The notes: generated by a model not told the origin, from the sequence alone. A stretch of DNA of 64,000 nt from Candidatus Melainabacteria bacterium (GCA_016716405.1 JADJWK010000001.1:2542001-2606000), one strand, 5' to 3'. Shown: positions 53,495 through 62,929, counted from the first letter of the stretch. A program made the numbers and translations.

Positions 53495-54445
53495 ATGAGC
53501 GAGAATCGAGTCAATGCCAATCTCATACTGCCGGTGGGGACCCAGGTCGTCACCCTTGTGGAGATTTATTCGCGCAGTGGCGAGGCTCTCAGGCGCAAGG
53601 GCTCGGTGGGGAAGATCGTCAAGGCCCCCGCTGACAGCACCCACAGTTATCGGATTCAATTTCCGGACGGAAGTCTCGCCAGTCTCTGCCGGCACGAGAT
53701 CGCGATTCGCAAGCATGTGCAGAGCCTGCACTTCGACCGGCCGGCGGACGCCCTTGACGATCGTCTCCTCTATGACCGGGTGATTTACAGATGCGTCGTG
53801 GGCTCGCGGGCTTACGGTCTCGACAACGATCAATCCGATACCGACAGGCGTGGTATCTATCTACCCACCGCCGCCATGCACTGGTCTCTCTATGGAGTCC
53901 CGGAGCAGATCGAGAATCATGAGACCGAAGAGTGTTATTTCGAGTTGCAGAAATTTCTGGTGCTGAGCCTGAAAGCCAATCCGAACGTTCTCGAATGTCT
54001 CTACTCGCCGCTTGTGGAGCATGCCGACGAGATTGCCCGGGAGCTCCTCGCGAACCGGGAGAAGCTGCTCAGCAAGCTCGTCTATCAGACCTATAACGGC
54101 TATGTCCTGTCGCAGTTCCGGAAGCTCGAGCAGGATCTCAGAGCTCGGGGCGAGCTCAAGTGGAAGCATGTCATGCATCTGATCCGCCTGTTGCTGTCCG
54201 GGATCACGATCTTGCAGGAAGCCCGTGTGCCGGTTCTCGTGGAAGGCGAGAAAGATCGCCTGCTCTCGATCAGGCGAGGCGAGATAGCCTGGGAGGACGT
54301 CAATGTCTGGCGTCTCGATTTGCACAGGCAGTTCGATGCGGCAGCCGACAGCTCCCGGCTTCCGGAAAGACCGGACTATGAATGGGCAAATGAGTTTCTG
54401 GTAGGGGCCAGGCGGCAGATGGCCCGTGAGGATAAGAATGACTGA
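53495..54445 (+). CDS. RlaP-like nucleotidyltransferase with SH3-like N-terminus
   Basis: This 316-residue protein has an N-terminal beta-barrel-like domain (~5-85, LPVGTQVVTLVEI, KGSVGKIVKAP, YRIQFPDGSLASL). A COG3541/RlaP-type polymerase-beta-fold nucleotidyltransferase follows, with GSRAYGLDNDQSDTDRRG (GS and D-x-D metal ligands). The C-terminal helical part (from ~150) is typical of the family. RlaP proteins were linked to RNA repair by comparative genomics. No RNA ligase gene is seen here. The stop overlaps the start of the next nucleotidyltransferase. Confidence 0.88.
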   Translation: MSENRVNANLILPVGTQVVTLVEIYSRSGEALRRKGSVGKIVKAPADSTHSYRIQFPDGSLASLCRHEIAIRKHVQSLHFDRPADALDDRLLYDRVIYRCVVGSRAYGLDNDQSDTDRRGIYLPTAAMHWSLYGVPEQIENHETEECYFELQKFLVLSLKANPNVLECLYSPLVEHADEIARELLANREKLLSKLVYQTYNGYVLSQFRKLEQDLRARGELKWKHVMHLIRLLLSGITILQEARVPVLVEGEKDRLLSIRRGEIAWEDVNVWRLDLHRQFDAAADSSRLPERPDYEWANEFLVGARRQMAREDKND

Positions 54446-55196
54446 TCTTCCTCCTGTCGTAAGAGCGATGCCGGCACGGCATCCCTACCCTTTGCTGTTT
54501 GCCACTGTTAGCGGTGCGCATCTCTATGGCTTTCCTTCGCCTGATTCCGATTTCGATTTGCGGGGCGTCCATATACTTCCTCTTGCCGATGTCCTGCGAC
54601 TGGAAGACGGCTCGCAGACTGTGGAGTCCATGGGGGTCGAGGAGGGGATCGAGCTCGATCTGGTCACCCATGATGTGAAGAAGTTCTTCAGGCTGCTCTT
54701 GAAGAAAAACGGCTATGTGCTGGAGCAACTGTATTCACCGATAGTGGTGCACAGCACCGGAGAGCATGAGGAGCTGAAAGCAATCGCCCGCGATACCGTA
54801 ACCAGGCACCACTATCATCACTATCGCGGTTTTGCCGCCACCCAGCTCAGGCTTTTCCGGAAGGAGAGCCCGCCTCGAGTGAAGCCTCTGCTCTATGTTT
54901 ACAGGGTGCTGCTCACCGGTATCAACCTCTTGCGGACCGGCGAGGTGGAGGCCAATCTCGTGACTCTCAACCAGAGCTTCAGATTGCCGCAGATACGGGA
55001 TCTGATTGCTCGCAAGCTTGGCGGCGCAGAGCACCAGTGTCTCGCTGATGCCGACATCGGGTTTCACCTGAAAGAGTACGAGAGGCTCTCGTCGATCATG
55101 GAAGAGGCGTTCAGGCAAAGCGCTCTTCCCGACGAACCCAGTTGCCGGGCGGCTCTCGATGATCTTCTTGTTCGGATCAGATTGGCGGCTGGCTAG
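54438..55196 (+). CDS. RlaP-like nucleotidyltransferase
   Basis: The protein has 252 residues. The ATG at 54438 has GAGG at good spacing; a GTG at 54426 is the alternative. The active site reads TVSGAHLYGFPSPDSDFDLR, with G-S-like and D-x-D elements. KNGYVLEQLYSPIVV and YRVLLTGINLLRTGEVE parallel the neighbour (KANPNVLECLYSPLVE; IRLLLSGITILQEARVP), so this is a tandem duplication that lacks the SH3-like start. It shares a 4-bp overlap with the convergent gene at its 3' end. Confidence 0.88.
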   Translation: MTDLPPVVRAMPARHPYPLLFATVSGAHLYGFPSPDSDFDLRGVHILPLADVLRLEDGSQTVESMGVEEGIELDLVTHDVKKFFRLLLKKNGYVLEQLYSPIVVHSTGEHEELKAIARDTVTRHHYHHYRGFAATQLRLFRKESPPRVKPLLYVYRVLLTGINLLRTGEVEANLVTLNQSFRLPQIRDLIARKLGGAEHQCLADADIGFHLKEYERLSSIMEEAFRQSALPDEPSCRAALDDLLVRIRLAAG

Positions 55197-56416
55197 CTGC
55201 TGCCGAAGCGGGCCACGTCCTGCCTGATCGAGGCGAAGCTCAGAAGCGCCTGTTCCAGAGTCGCGCCCCCGATATTGACCAGATCGACCAGGTTGCGGGC
55301 GTGGGTAATGACAAGGTCGTCGCAGTCGAACATGCCCACCAGCACGGCGGCGAACCAGGTGTCTCTCTCGAAGCTCTCGAGTATCAGGCGCTTGAGCTCG
55401 CTCTTGGGCGTATTGCCGTCGATGGGAACATCGATGATGGTGCCGAACTCGGAAGCGCGAGTCACCATGAGCCTGGTCAGATCTTTGACATTGTCCGGGC
55501 TGAGAAAGCCGCAGGCGAGCAGGAATTTGTGGAGGTTGAGACCGCCTTCGTCGTCGTCCCCGATGGTCTTTTTCTTTCTGTCCGACTTGTTCTCGCCGGC
55601 TTTCAAAAGGAACGCCACAGCCTCGTGCGCCGACAGGTAGCCGTGCTCGATGAGCATACTGAGACCGAGAGTGGCCGACAGCAGGGTCTGGTCGATCCAG
55701 TCGAAACTGCAGAGGACCTGCTCGAGAGGGAGGTTGTTGGCGACGGCGAAATTGATTGCCGGTTGAAGATCGCCGTCGCTGCATACTTTGCCAGCCACGA
55801 GCAGATCTCTCAGATCCAGCTCGATAAGCGGCTTGACGCTTGCCGGCGGCAGTGTGAGAGGAAGAAGCTTGAGCTTGTCCACGGAATCCAGATAGGTGAT
55901 CACATTCTGCCTGATGCCCTTCTGGTAGTCGAGAGCCGTGTCGATAATCTCGGCAGGCATATTGAAGTGAATGCAGAGCACTCTGCCCAGGGGCAGACCG
56001 CATAGCTCCTGGAGAGAAAGAGCCTTGTTCAGCTGGGTAGCGTCGATGAGACCGGAGGCGAGCAGAAGCTCGCCGAGACGCACCGATTCGACCTCTTCCA
56101 CCGGGCAGCCGAGGTTTTTCAGGGCGGTGTTGATATTGGTGCCCTGGGTTTTCGAGAGCGAGAACGCGTTTCTGATCTCCTGGAAATCGCAGAGACCGCG
56201 GCGGTAGAGACCGTGGAGCTCGAGTAGCTTGCCCAGGTCATCGTTGGAGATCAGACCGCGCACTACCAGGGTGCGCCCCAGGGGAATGCCGATCTCTTTG
56301 GAGGCGAAAAGCGCGTTGGCGAGATCCTCGGCCGGGAGCGCGTCGAGAGCCGCCAGGAACTCACCGAACCTGACCCCCTGTCTTTCCGCGACAATCGACT
56401 CGAGAGACTCAGCCAA
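55193..56416 (-). CDS. Stand-alone MshEN-like repeat protein
   Basis: This 407-residue protein has four or more copies of a ~60-residue helical unit: LGELLLASGLIDATQLNKAL, GIPLGRTLVVRGLISNDDLG, LRDLLVAGKVCSDGDLQPAI and LHKFLLACGFLSPDNVKDL. Such LGxLLVxxGLI-x-xxL units are those of MshEN domains, which in type II secretion ATPases bind c-di-GMP. There is no ATPase or other catalytic domain. The kinase gene lies 67 bp upstream on the same strand, so they are probably an operon. Ligand binding is inferred. Confidence 0.82.
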   Translation of the reverse strand: MAESLESIVAERQGVRFGEFLAALDALPAEDLANALFASKEIGIPLGRTLVVRGLISNDDLGKLLELHGLYRRGLCDFQEIRNAFSLSKTQGTNINTALKNLGCPVEEVESVRLGELLLASGLIDATQLNKALSLQELCGLPLGRVLCIHFNMPAEIIDTALDYQKGIRQNVITYLDSVDKLKLLPLTLPPASVKPLIELDLRDLLVAGKVCSDGDLQPAINFAVANNLPLEQVLCSFDWIDQTLLSATLGLSMLIEHGYLSAHEAVAFLLKAGENKSDRKKKTIGDDDEGGLNLHKFLLACGFLSPDNVKDLTRLMVTRASEFGTIIDVPIDGNTPKSELKRLILESFERDTWFAAVLVGMFDCDDLVITHARNLVDLVNIGGATLEQALLSFASIRQDVARFGSS

Positions 56417-56483
56417 TTATCGGACCCTGCCTGAATGTTCTGCCATACATCGATATCCTGCCCAGCATTTCAGGGATCAAACG

Positions 56484-57317
56484 TCAGTAGCGCATAAGTG
56501 TGAGGGCGTCTCTTACGGCTTTCATGCCGGCCGGCCTGTCCCCGGGCCTCTTGGCCAGGAGCTTCGCGGCGAGATCGTCGAAAGGCGCGAGTTGCAGGTC
56601 GTAGCTGCTCAGGGGCTTTGCCTGCTGGCACATGTGCATCTGCATGGTATCGATCATGCTTCGACCGGCAAAGGGTGGCTTGCCGGTCAGCACTTTGTGG
56701 ATGAGACAGCCCAGAGAATAGAGGTCGGAGGCGATGGTCACCGGCTCGGCCATGCATTGCTCCGGGCTCATGTAATACGGGGTGCCAAGCACTTCGCCAA
56801 TCTGGTCGCCGATCTGCTTACCGATTGGGTCGGCGTTTTTTCCCAGGGCAACGGCAATCTTGAAATCGATGAGCTTGATGCCGCCGCCTGCCGGGAGCAT
56901 AACATTGGCGGGCTTCAGATCGCGATGCACAATCTCGGCATCATGAACCGCTTGCATGGCGTCGCAGATCGAGAGGAGAATGGGCAAGGCCTGCCCGGGG
57001 GGCAGAGGACCTCTATCGACTTTCGACTCGAGATTGTCACCCTCGACAAACCCGCAGACTACGTAGGGGGAGGACCCTTCGATTCCGAAGTCGAAAACCT
57101 CGACCACGCCCGGGTGGTCCAGGCTGGAAATCAGCCTGGCCTCATTTCTGACCCGGAGAATGGCGGGCTTGTTTGCCGAAAGGCTGTAGTGGAGGAGCTT
57201 GATGGCGACCACGGTGCCGGTGGCCTCGTGTTGCGCCCTGTAGACGATATAGGTGCTGCCCCGGTGTATCTCTTTCAGGACTGTGTAGGTGCCGATTTTC
57301 TCCAGGGAATCGTTCAT
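56484..57317 (-). CDS. Ser/Thr protein kinase with DFK in place of DFG
   Basis: This 277-residue protein is essentially only a Hanks kinase domain. It has Lys40 (VAIKLL), HRDLKPAN with Asp133, DFK at 151-153 (Gly replaced by Lys) and YYMSPEQC. APE-like and C-lobe helices are complete. The Gly loop EIHRGSTYIVY is loose. The key Lys and both Asp are kept, so activity is possible, but the DFK change is unusual. It is cytosolic, and divergent from the GGDEF-like pair with a gap of about 100 bp that likely holds both promoters. Confidence 0.92.
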   Translation of the reverse strand: MNDSLEKIGTYTVLKEIHRGSTYIVYRAQHEATGTVVAIKLLHYSLSANKPAILRVRNEARLISSLDHPGVVEVFDFGIEGSSPYVVCGFVEGDNLESKVDRGPLPPGQALPILLSICDAMQAVHDAEIVHRDLKPANVMLPAGGGIKLIDFKIAVALGKNADPIGKQIGDQIGEVLGTPYYMSPEQCMAEPVTIASDLYSLGCLIHKVLTGKPPFAGRSMIDTMQMHMCQQAKPLSSYDLQLAPFDDLAAKLLAKRPGDRPAGMKAVRDALTLMRY

Positions 57318-57416
57318 GAAACGGTGGTTCGTCCTGTCACTTATGAGGCTCTTTAGTATAAGTCAAATAATGGGTATATTTCTGACATCAGCGATCTTGT
57401 TGTGTGGACTACACAG

Positions 57417-57971
57417 ATGAGAGAGGAAAGTGGACTCGAATTCCTCGGAGCAGAAGCCGAAGCGGTGGCACTTCTGCGGAGCGAGCTCGTGGATGCGCGG
57501 ACTGGACTTTATAGCTTCTCGGTCTTCATGCAATTCGTGGAGCTGGAGTTCTATCGTTTCGAGGCTTATCATGTCCCTTTCTCGGTGATTCTTTTCGAGC
57601 TGGCTCAGACCGATTCGGAGCCCATGCCGGTGGAGGCTCTCACCGCTGCCGCTCTTCGTATGAAACTGGTTCTCAGAGATGTCGATGTTATCGGACATGC
57701 CGGCTCTACCCCGAGTGATTTCGGGATACTGCTGCCCGGGCTCAGACCGGCTCAATCCCTGGTGACTGCCAGCAAGGCGTTACAGGCTCTCACTGCCAGC
57801 TGTCTGGCGCCGGGGCTCAATAAGCGCACTCTCAGGACATCTTTCGGCGTCGCCGGTCTTCCGGATGACGGCAACGAGATCGACTCGCTCATCAGGGCGG
57901 CGCTCCAGGCGCGCCATGACGCCGAGGGCAAACCATTGCCTGTATCTTGCGCCCGGGGTGCGGATCGATGA
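57417..57971 (+). CDS. Degenerate GGDEF-like domain protein
   Basis: The protein has 184 residues from the ATG at 57417; a GTG at 57402 is the alternative. The fold pattern of a GGDEF domain is present: RTGLYSFSVFMQFVELEFYR, FSVILFEL, a central loop and FGVAGLPDDGNEIDSLIRAALQAR. The active loop reads TPSDF instead of GGDEF, so diguanylate cyclase activity is not expected. The stop overlaps the next gene's start as ATGA, so the two are coupled. A role as a partner or c-di-GMP-independent sensor is inferred. Confidence 0.75.
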   Translation: MREESGLEFLGAEAEAVALLRSELVDARTGLYSFSVFMQFVELEFYRFEAYHVPFSVILFELAQTDSEPMPVEALTAAALRMKLVLRDVDVIGHAGSTPSDFGILLPGLRPAQSLVTASKALQALTASCLAPGLNKRTLRTSFGVAGLPDDGNEIDSLIRAALQARHDAEGKPLPVSCARGADR

Positions 57972-60931
57972 GTGATTCCGAGCGCACCCAGGAGTTCGAT
58001 AACGCGCCTACCATTCTCGAGGTGGCTCACACCGGTCGGGCGCCGGTAATCGACGATGTGGACAGGATGTATCGGCAGTGCAAGAGCGTTCCGGGCATTG
58101 AGATTCGCTGGGTCTGGAAAGGCCGGACCGTCGAGCGCCGTTTCACTCTGGCGGTGACCTATCCGGTCATTCAGCAGACCGGATGGTGGGACTACGAGGT
58201 CCGGGACGATCCGATCTGGTCGATCACCGACGACCGCGAGCAGGGAAACAACGAGATCTGGAAGCAGAAGACCTGCGACACCGAGCTGGTCCTGCTCTAC
58301 TGCGGCATGGCGGAGTCCAAGCAAGAGACGCGCGAGATTGTTTTCGACACCGCTGGCGGTGAGGACGCCGAAGCTGTCTCGGCAGCAGCCATAGCCACTC
58401 CGGTTTTTGCCGAGATTCTATCCGGCAAGCCGTATATCCCGACAGACGGATTCACCGAAATCGTCGCGATTCACACCGCGCTCAAGAACTATGAGTACAG
58501 TCAGTTCAGCGGTTTGCTCCAGGTCCGCTCCAACCACAGAGTGGGCGAGATCTACATGGACAACGGAGCTCCGGTGCATGCGGTTCTGGATGGCGATAGC
58601 GGCGACGATGCTTTCCGCGAGATTATCACCTGGCAATCGGCGGCAATCGATGCCGATCCCAGAAGGCGGGCCCGGCAGGCAAGCCTGAGCCGTCCCCTGG
58701 ATACCCTCGTGGCTGAGGGATTCGGGCTCCTCGAGCAAAAGCGCTATCTGGCCAATTGCGGTCTCACTTACGAGTCTTACCTGACTCGCGGAGCCCGGGA
58801 TTTAGACTCCCTGATGGTTCCCGCCGGACCGGAGGCCAGGAGGATCGTCGACCACCTCAACCGGCGGCTGACGGTATTCGATCTGATTCGGGATCTCGAC
58901 CTCAAGCCCTGGCAGTGGCCGCCCTGCCTCGCCACTCTCATCCATCAGAATGTTGTCGCTTTCAGCCCTCCCACCACCAGGCGCGCCACGTCGCTCAAGA
59001 AGTTCCGCCAGGGACCGGGAGCAGGCATGGACAGCCAGGTAGCGTGCCTGATTAACCCGAAGACGGGCATCTTCAAGTATCAGGCGCTTTTGCTCTTTGT
59101 CATCAGGGAGTTCGAGCTCAGCCGGATTGGCGGGGCACCGCTGAGCCTGATAATCTTCGACATAAAGCGCGACGGAAGCGAGCTGAAGACCAGGTGGCTG
59201 ACAGACGAGATGGCGGATCTGGTGGCGCGCAAGATCGAGCTCATCAAGCGCCCCCTGGATCTCTTCACCCACTACGAAATCACCGAGTATGCTCTGCTCT
59301 TGCCTCGCACTCCTCTGACCCAGGCGGTGCTCGTGGCAAGACGGATACTGCAGACCCTCTCGACGATGCCCGAGGGACTTGTCTCCATATGTGGTGTCGC
59401 CTCGATTCCCGATCACGGCAGCAGTATCGAGAGCCTCGTGACCACTGCCTACCGGGCCAAGGAGCATGGGCGCAACAGCAATGCCACTCTTACAGTGGGT
59501 CTGCCGGAAGACCTGGCCGAGACGGCCAGACCGGAGATGCCAGGCTACTTCCACGATGAGAGCGAAGGCTGCGAGTACTTCGAGAGCATCTCCTACGGCG
59601 AGTTGCTAGCCAGGGCAGGCCTGGTCAGTCCTGATCAATTCGAGGAGGCGGATCAATTCTCGCAGAAGATGGGAACGCCCCTCGAGGTGGTCCTGAAGAT
59701 GCAGGGAGTCAAGATCGAGCCGTCGGTTCTCCGGGCCGGCGAGAAGATACATGCGATGGTCGACAGCCATGAGATGACCGTCATCGATGGTATCAAGACC
59801 CTGGATCTGATCGGCAATCATGGTCTCGACCTCGACACCGCCATGCGCCGTCTGGGAAGAGTGGTCAATTCCACTCCACTGGGGAATCTGCTCAAGAAGG
59901 CCGGTATAGCCAATTCCGACGATATCGATCGGGCACTGCTGGACAGCGGCAATATGGGACTTCCGCTGGGATTCGTCGTTACCGCACGCGCTTTGATCCC
60001 TCGTACGCTCCTGCATGACGCCATCGATCTGTTGCGGCTGGTCCGCTACGGCTCCTTCAACGAGGAGGATGCGGTGCAAGCACTGCGGGCGGTGCACGAG
60101 GGCAAGACCAGTCTTCCCGATTACCTGGATGAGAAGGGTATCAGCGAGGGCAAGCGGGCATACAGTCTCGGCGAGCTGCTCTTGAATGCCGAGCTGATCA
60201 CCGACAGCGAGTTCGTCACGGCCCGGGAGCTGGCTTTCTCCGGTAACAAACGGCTCTATGATGTTCTCGACGAGCAGGGCTTCACCGGCAAAGCCTGTCT
60301 GGACGCCGCCCAGGGGCTCTACCGGCAGGTCAAGATCGGTGCCGTGGATGCCGAGCAGGCCGCTCAGGAGCTGGGCCGGCGATTCAAGAAGACCAGACCG
60401 AGCGCTCCCGCTCAGCGGTCTTCAGTTTCTCCTCCCGGGCCATCCTTCGATTCTGGAGCCGGCTCGGCTTCCGGTCCGAACTCCGCTTCGACGCAACGGT
60501 CCAGCGAAGACTCCGGCGCCCTTCCTGCCCCTGGCCTGCCCCGGATCGACACCGGCAGGCTCCTAAGGCATCCCGACGCCAACAGGCCCCCCACCGCTGA
60601 GGTCGACAGACCGAGGACCACCCGGGGCACCCGGGACCTGCCCTCCCTCGACCCCAGGAATGTGGACAGGGTCGAGCTGCTCAAGCGCTGCGGCCGGGTG
60701 GACGCCGCCTCTCTGGACAGGGGGCGCCGACTCAGCCGCCTTCACGAAGTGCCGCTCCTGAGAATACTCTATGAGCTCGGTGTGCTCGACGATGTCGATC
60801 TCAATCTGTCCGCTATAGCCAAGCGAAAAATAGAAGCCGGAGAAATTGATGTTCGAAGAGCCATAGAAGTGATCAGGCTCTGCCGGGAGAAAGCTCTCGA
60901 TTTCGAGGCTGGAATGTCCAAGGTCGGTTAG
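57968..60931 (+). CDS. DUF4388, degenerate GGDEF and MshEN-repeat signalling protein
   Basis: This 987-residue protein has, after a ~130-residue N-terminus, a DUF4388/PatA-like segment (~156-222, FSGLLQVRSNHRVGEIYMDN). A degenerate GGDEF-like domain follows (~363-508, with YEITEYALLLP where GGDEF would be and CGVASIPDHGSSIESLV). Four or more MshEN-like units lie at ~538-810 (YGELLARAGLVSPDQFEEA; LGNLLKKAGIANSDDIDRAL; LGELLLNAELITDSEF). A Ser/Pro-rich linker and a final unit end the protein. The start overlaps the upstream stop. DUF4388 proteins link to gliding and response-regulator networks in other bacteria. Confidence 0.88.
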   Translation: MSDSERTQEFDNAPTILEVAHTGRAPVIDDVDRMYRQCKSVPGIEIRWVWKGRTVERRFTLAVTYPVIQQTGWWDYEVRDDPIWSITDDREQGNNEIWKQKTCDTELVLLYCGMAESKQETREIVFDTAGGEDAEAVSAAAIATPVFAEILSGKPYIPTDGFTEIVAIHTALKNYEYSQFSGLLQVRSNHRVGEIYMDNGAPVHAVLDGDSGDDAFREIITWQSAAIDADPRRRARQASLSRPLDTLVAEGFGLLEQKRYLANCGLTYESYLTRGARDLDSLMVPAGPEARRIVDHLNRRLTVFDLIRDLDLKPWQWPPCLATLIHQNVVAFSPPTTRRATSLKKFRQGPGAGMDSQVACLINPKTGIFKYQALLLFVIREFELSRIGGAPLSLIIFDIKRDGSELKTRWLTDEMADLVARKIELIKRPLDLFTHYEITEYALLLPRTPLTQAVLVARRILQTLSTMPEGLVSICGVASIPDHGSSIESLVTTAYRAKEHGRNSNATLTVGLPEDLAETARPEMPGYFHDESEGCEYFESISYGELLARAGLVSPDQFEEADQFSQKMGTPLEVVLKMQGVKIEPSVLRAGEKIHAMVDSHEMTVIDGIKTLDLIGNHGLDLDTAMRRLGRVVNSTPLGNLLKKAGIANSDDIDRALLDSGNMGLPLGFVVTARALIPRTLLHDAIDLLRLVRYGSFNEEDAVQALRAVHEGKTSLPDYLDEKGISEGKRAYSLGELLLNAELITDSEFVTARELAFSGNKRLYDVLDEQGFTGKACLDAAQGLYRQVKIGAVDAEQAAQELGRRFKKTRPSAPAQRSSVSPPGPSFDSGAGSASGPNSASTQRSSEDSGALPAPGLPRIDTGRLLRHPDANRPPTAEVDRPRTTRGTRDLPSLDPRNVDRVELLKRCGRVDAASLDRGRRLSRLHEVPLLRILYELGVLDDVDLNLSAIAKRKIEAGEIDVRRAIEVIRLCREKALDFEAGMSKVG

Positions 60932-60988
60932 TCCTCTGACCGAGCGCTCGACTCTCGAGATTAAATGTCGAGTTTCGTATTTCCCCCA

Positions 60989-61017
60989 ATGACTGCGGGC
61001 CGGGTCAGCCTTATTAT
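60989..61017 (+). promoter_or_regulatory. Candidate sigma-70-type promoter
   Basis: ATGACT (60989-60994), a 17-bp spacer and TATTAT (61012-61017) lie upstream of the ATG at 61054, with a predicted start of transcription near 61024. The -35 is 4/6 and the -10 is 5/6 against consensus. Confidence 0.4.
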
Positions 61018-61053
61018 GGGCACACTCGCAAACGTTTCTCACAGGTGACCAAA

Positions 61054-61836
61054 ATGGCTGATGATCCCCATGTTGCTTATGAAAAGAGCCTCCCCCGCGA
61101 CGAGATGGCACTGGCAATCCTGAGAGAGGCTCCTCTCGAGCGTCTTCTCCTCGAGGGTGTCGAGTCGACTTACACCAGCAAAGCTAGAGTGCAGGGCGAT
61201 TCTCTCGTGGTGGACACCACCGACGAAGCCAATCGCAAGAGCTCCTTCAGCATTACCGGTGACGCCAGTTTCGAGGATGCTTCTCTCAATCCCTTCAACT
61301 TCCACCTGGACAGCAAGTGGAACGGCGATTACACCGTTCGTCACTCGGACGGCCGGGTCGAGACAGATAGATTTCGCTATACCGGTGGCTTCTGGGACAA
61401 CGTATCCCGCCAGACATACAGGGCCAATCTCTCCATGAGCCGTATCGGTGCCGACGGCAATCCGGTCCAGACCTATACGCCGGCTATGTCCGAAGTGAAG
61501 ATCGGCCCGGATGGTCGTGCCATTCCGGACGCCAACGGTCAACCCATGCGGATCGCCCGTGCTGCTGGCAGTGCCATGAACTGCGATTTCCAGGATACAT
61601 ATTCCGGTGGCCGCGAGTACAACTGCAATTACATCCTCAACGACCCTCAGATGGGCACCCTCAGCATCAATGAGACCAGAAAGAGCTATCCGGCCGGTCA
61701 AGAGCGTCGCGCCGTAGTCCGAAATGAAGCCGGCGTTCCGATAGCCATCACCAGCTCCTGGTATAAAATGGACGCCGAGGGCAATCTCACCGAAGCAACC
61801 GTAAGCGCCCGCAGACCCCAGGGCTTCGGTAAGTAG
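61054..61836 (+). CDS. Hypothetical protein, beta-rich
   Basis: The protein has 260 residues. The ATG at 61054 has AGGTGA at good spacing. A helical start (~1-35) precedes a beta-rich body with repeated Gly/Asp turns: WNGDYTVRHSDGRVETDRF, YTGGFWDNV, KIGPDGRAIPDANGQP and YKMDAEGNLTEA. The turns recall the Trp/Asp-rich repeats of the giant protein at the left edge. There is no signal peptide. No family recognised. Confidence 0.7.
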   Translation: MADDPHVAYEKSLPRDEMALAILREAPLERLLLEGVESTYTSKARVQGDSLVVDTTDEANRKSSFSITGDASFEDASLNPFNFHLDSKWNGDYTVRHSDGRVETDRFRYTGGFWDNVSRQTYRANLSMSRIGADGNPVQTYTPAMSEVKIGPDGRAIPDANGQPMRIARAAGSAMNCDFQDTYSGGREYNCNYILNDPQMGTLSINETRKSYPAGQERRAVVRNEAGVPIAITSSWYKMDAEGNLTEATVSARRPQGFGK

Positions 61837-61856
61837 ACCAGCTCTATTTCAATGCA

Positions 61857-62858
61857 TTACTTCACAGAAACCCGGGCTGCCGCTCCCAGGCTGCGGCTGA
61901 GGCTCCCCCGGGAGAGCCAGTCCCTTGAGCTGTCATCGTTCCGGAGATAAGCTTTCCAGAACTTCGACGTGACAGCGGCAACCTGGCCCTCGATCCGCTC
62001 ATCGAGCTCGCTCAGCGCTCCCTGGCGCTTGCGACCGCCGAAAGTCTGATGGGCTGCCTGGTCGAAATAAAGCAGATACTGACCGGGTCCCTGCAGATAA
62101 TTGAAGATCTCAGCACGTTTTTCGGGCTCGCCGTTGGTGATTGGATCCGTATCCTGGGAGCCGGTGATCAGCATTCCAGGAATCTTGATCGATCCGAAAG
62201 CTTCCTGAGGCGACCGGCGACCCCTGTAGGGAGGGGGGCTGAGATAGATGGCCGCTTTGATCCGCGGGTCGGAGAAATTTCTGGTTGATATCAGTGGTCC
62301 CCCGAAACTCTGTCCGGCGATAGCAAGAGAAGTCCAGGCGCCGAAAGAATGCCCTGCCATACCGACCCGGTTGGGATCGGCAAGACCGGCATAAGGGCTG
62401 CCTTTGGCATTGAGGGAGTCGAGTCGGTCGAGGACAAAATTAATGTCATCGACCCGGTCTTTGATGGACTGGAAGTTGATACCGCCTGAAAGGGTCTGCC
62501 TGATCTGCCCCATGTCTTTCATGCCTTTCCAGAGACTCTGGTCGGAGCCCGGATGCTGGACGAAGACACAGAAAAAGCCGTCTTTTGCCCAGCTTTCTCC
62601 AAGATAACGGGCAGCCTCCCTCGAGCCTCCCAGACCGTGCGAGAAAATCACCACAGGCATGGGCGCTGCGGCGCCGGGCTGGTAGTAGAGCTTGACCGGC
62701 ACTGTCCTTGCCCGCTCGCTATCGGTCCATTCCTCGGTGGCGGTCTTGATTGAAGCCAATCCGCGAGCCTGGGCCAGCTCAACGAAAGTGGTGGCGTTGG
62801 CGATTATCGCCGACATCGCGATAAGCCAGACGCACAAGAGATTGATGGACGCTTTCAT
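61857..62858 (-). CDS. Secreted alpha/beta-hydrolase (PAF-acetylhydrolase/dienelactone-like)
   Basis: This 333-residue protein has a signal peptide (LLCVWLIAMSAIIANA, cleavage near residue 22). The oxyanion region is IFSHGLGGSREAARYL, the nucleophile is in GMAGHSFGAWT, the acid Asp in ITGSQDTDPI and the His in DQAAHQTFGG. The layout fits the platelet-activating-factor acetylhydrolase-like and dienelactone-hydrolase-like group of bacterial esterases. It stands alone. Confidence 0.9.
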   Translation of the reverse strand: MKASINLLCVWLIAMSAIIANATTFVELAQARGLASIKTATEEWTDSERARTVPVKLYYQPGAAAPMPVVIFSHGLGGSREAARYLGESWAKDGFFCVFVQHPGSDQSLWKGMKDMGQIRQTLSGGINFQSIKDRVDDINFVLDRLDSLNAKGSPYAGLADPNRVGMAGHSFGAWTSLAIAGQSFGGPLISTRNFSDPRIKAAIYLSPPPYRGRRSPQEAFGSIKIPGMLITGSQDTDPITNGEPEKRAEIFNYLQGPGQYLLYFDQAAHQTFGGRKRQGALSELDERIEGQVAAVTSKFWKAYLRNDDSSRDWLSRGSLSRSLGAAARVSVK

Positions 62859-62929
62859 AACATTTTTCCTGCATTTGCCGGACGATCTCTAATACGCTCG
62901 GCAGGCGAGAAAGGTTCGATATCGCCGGA

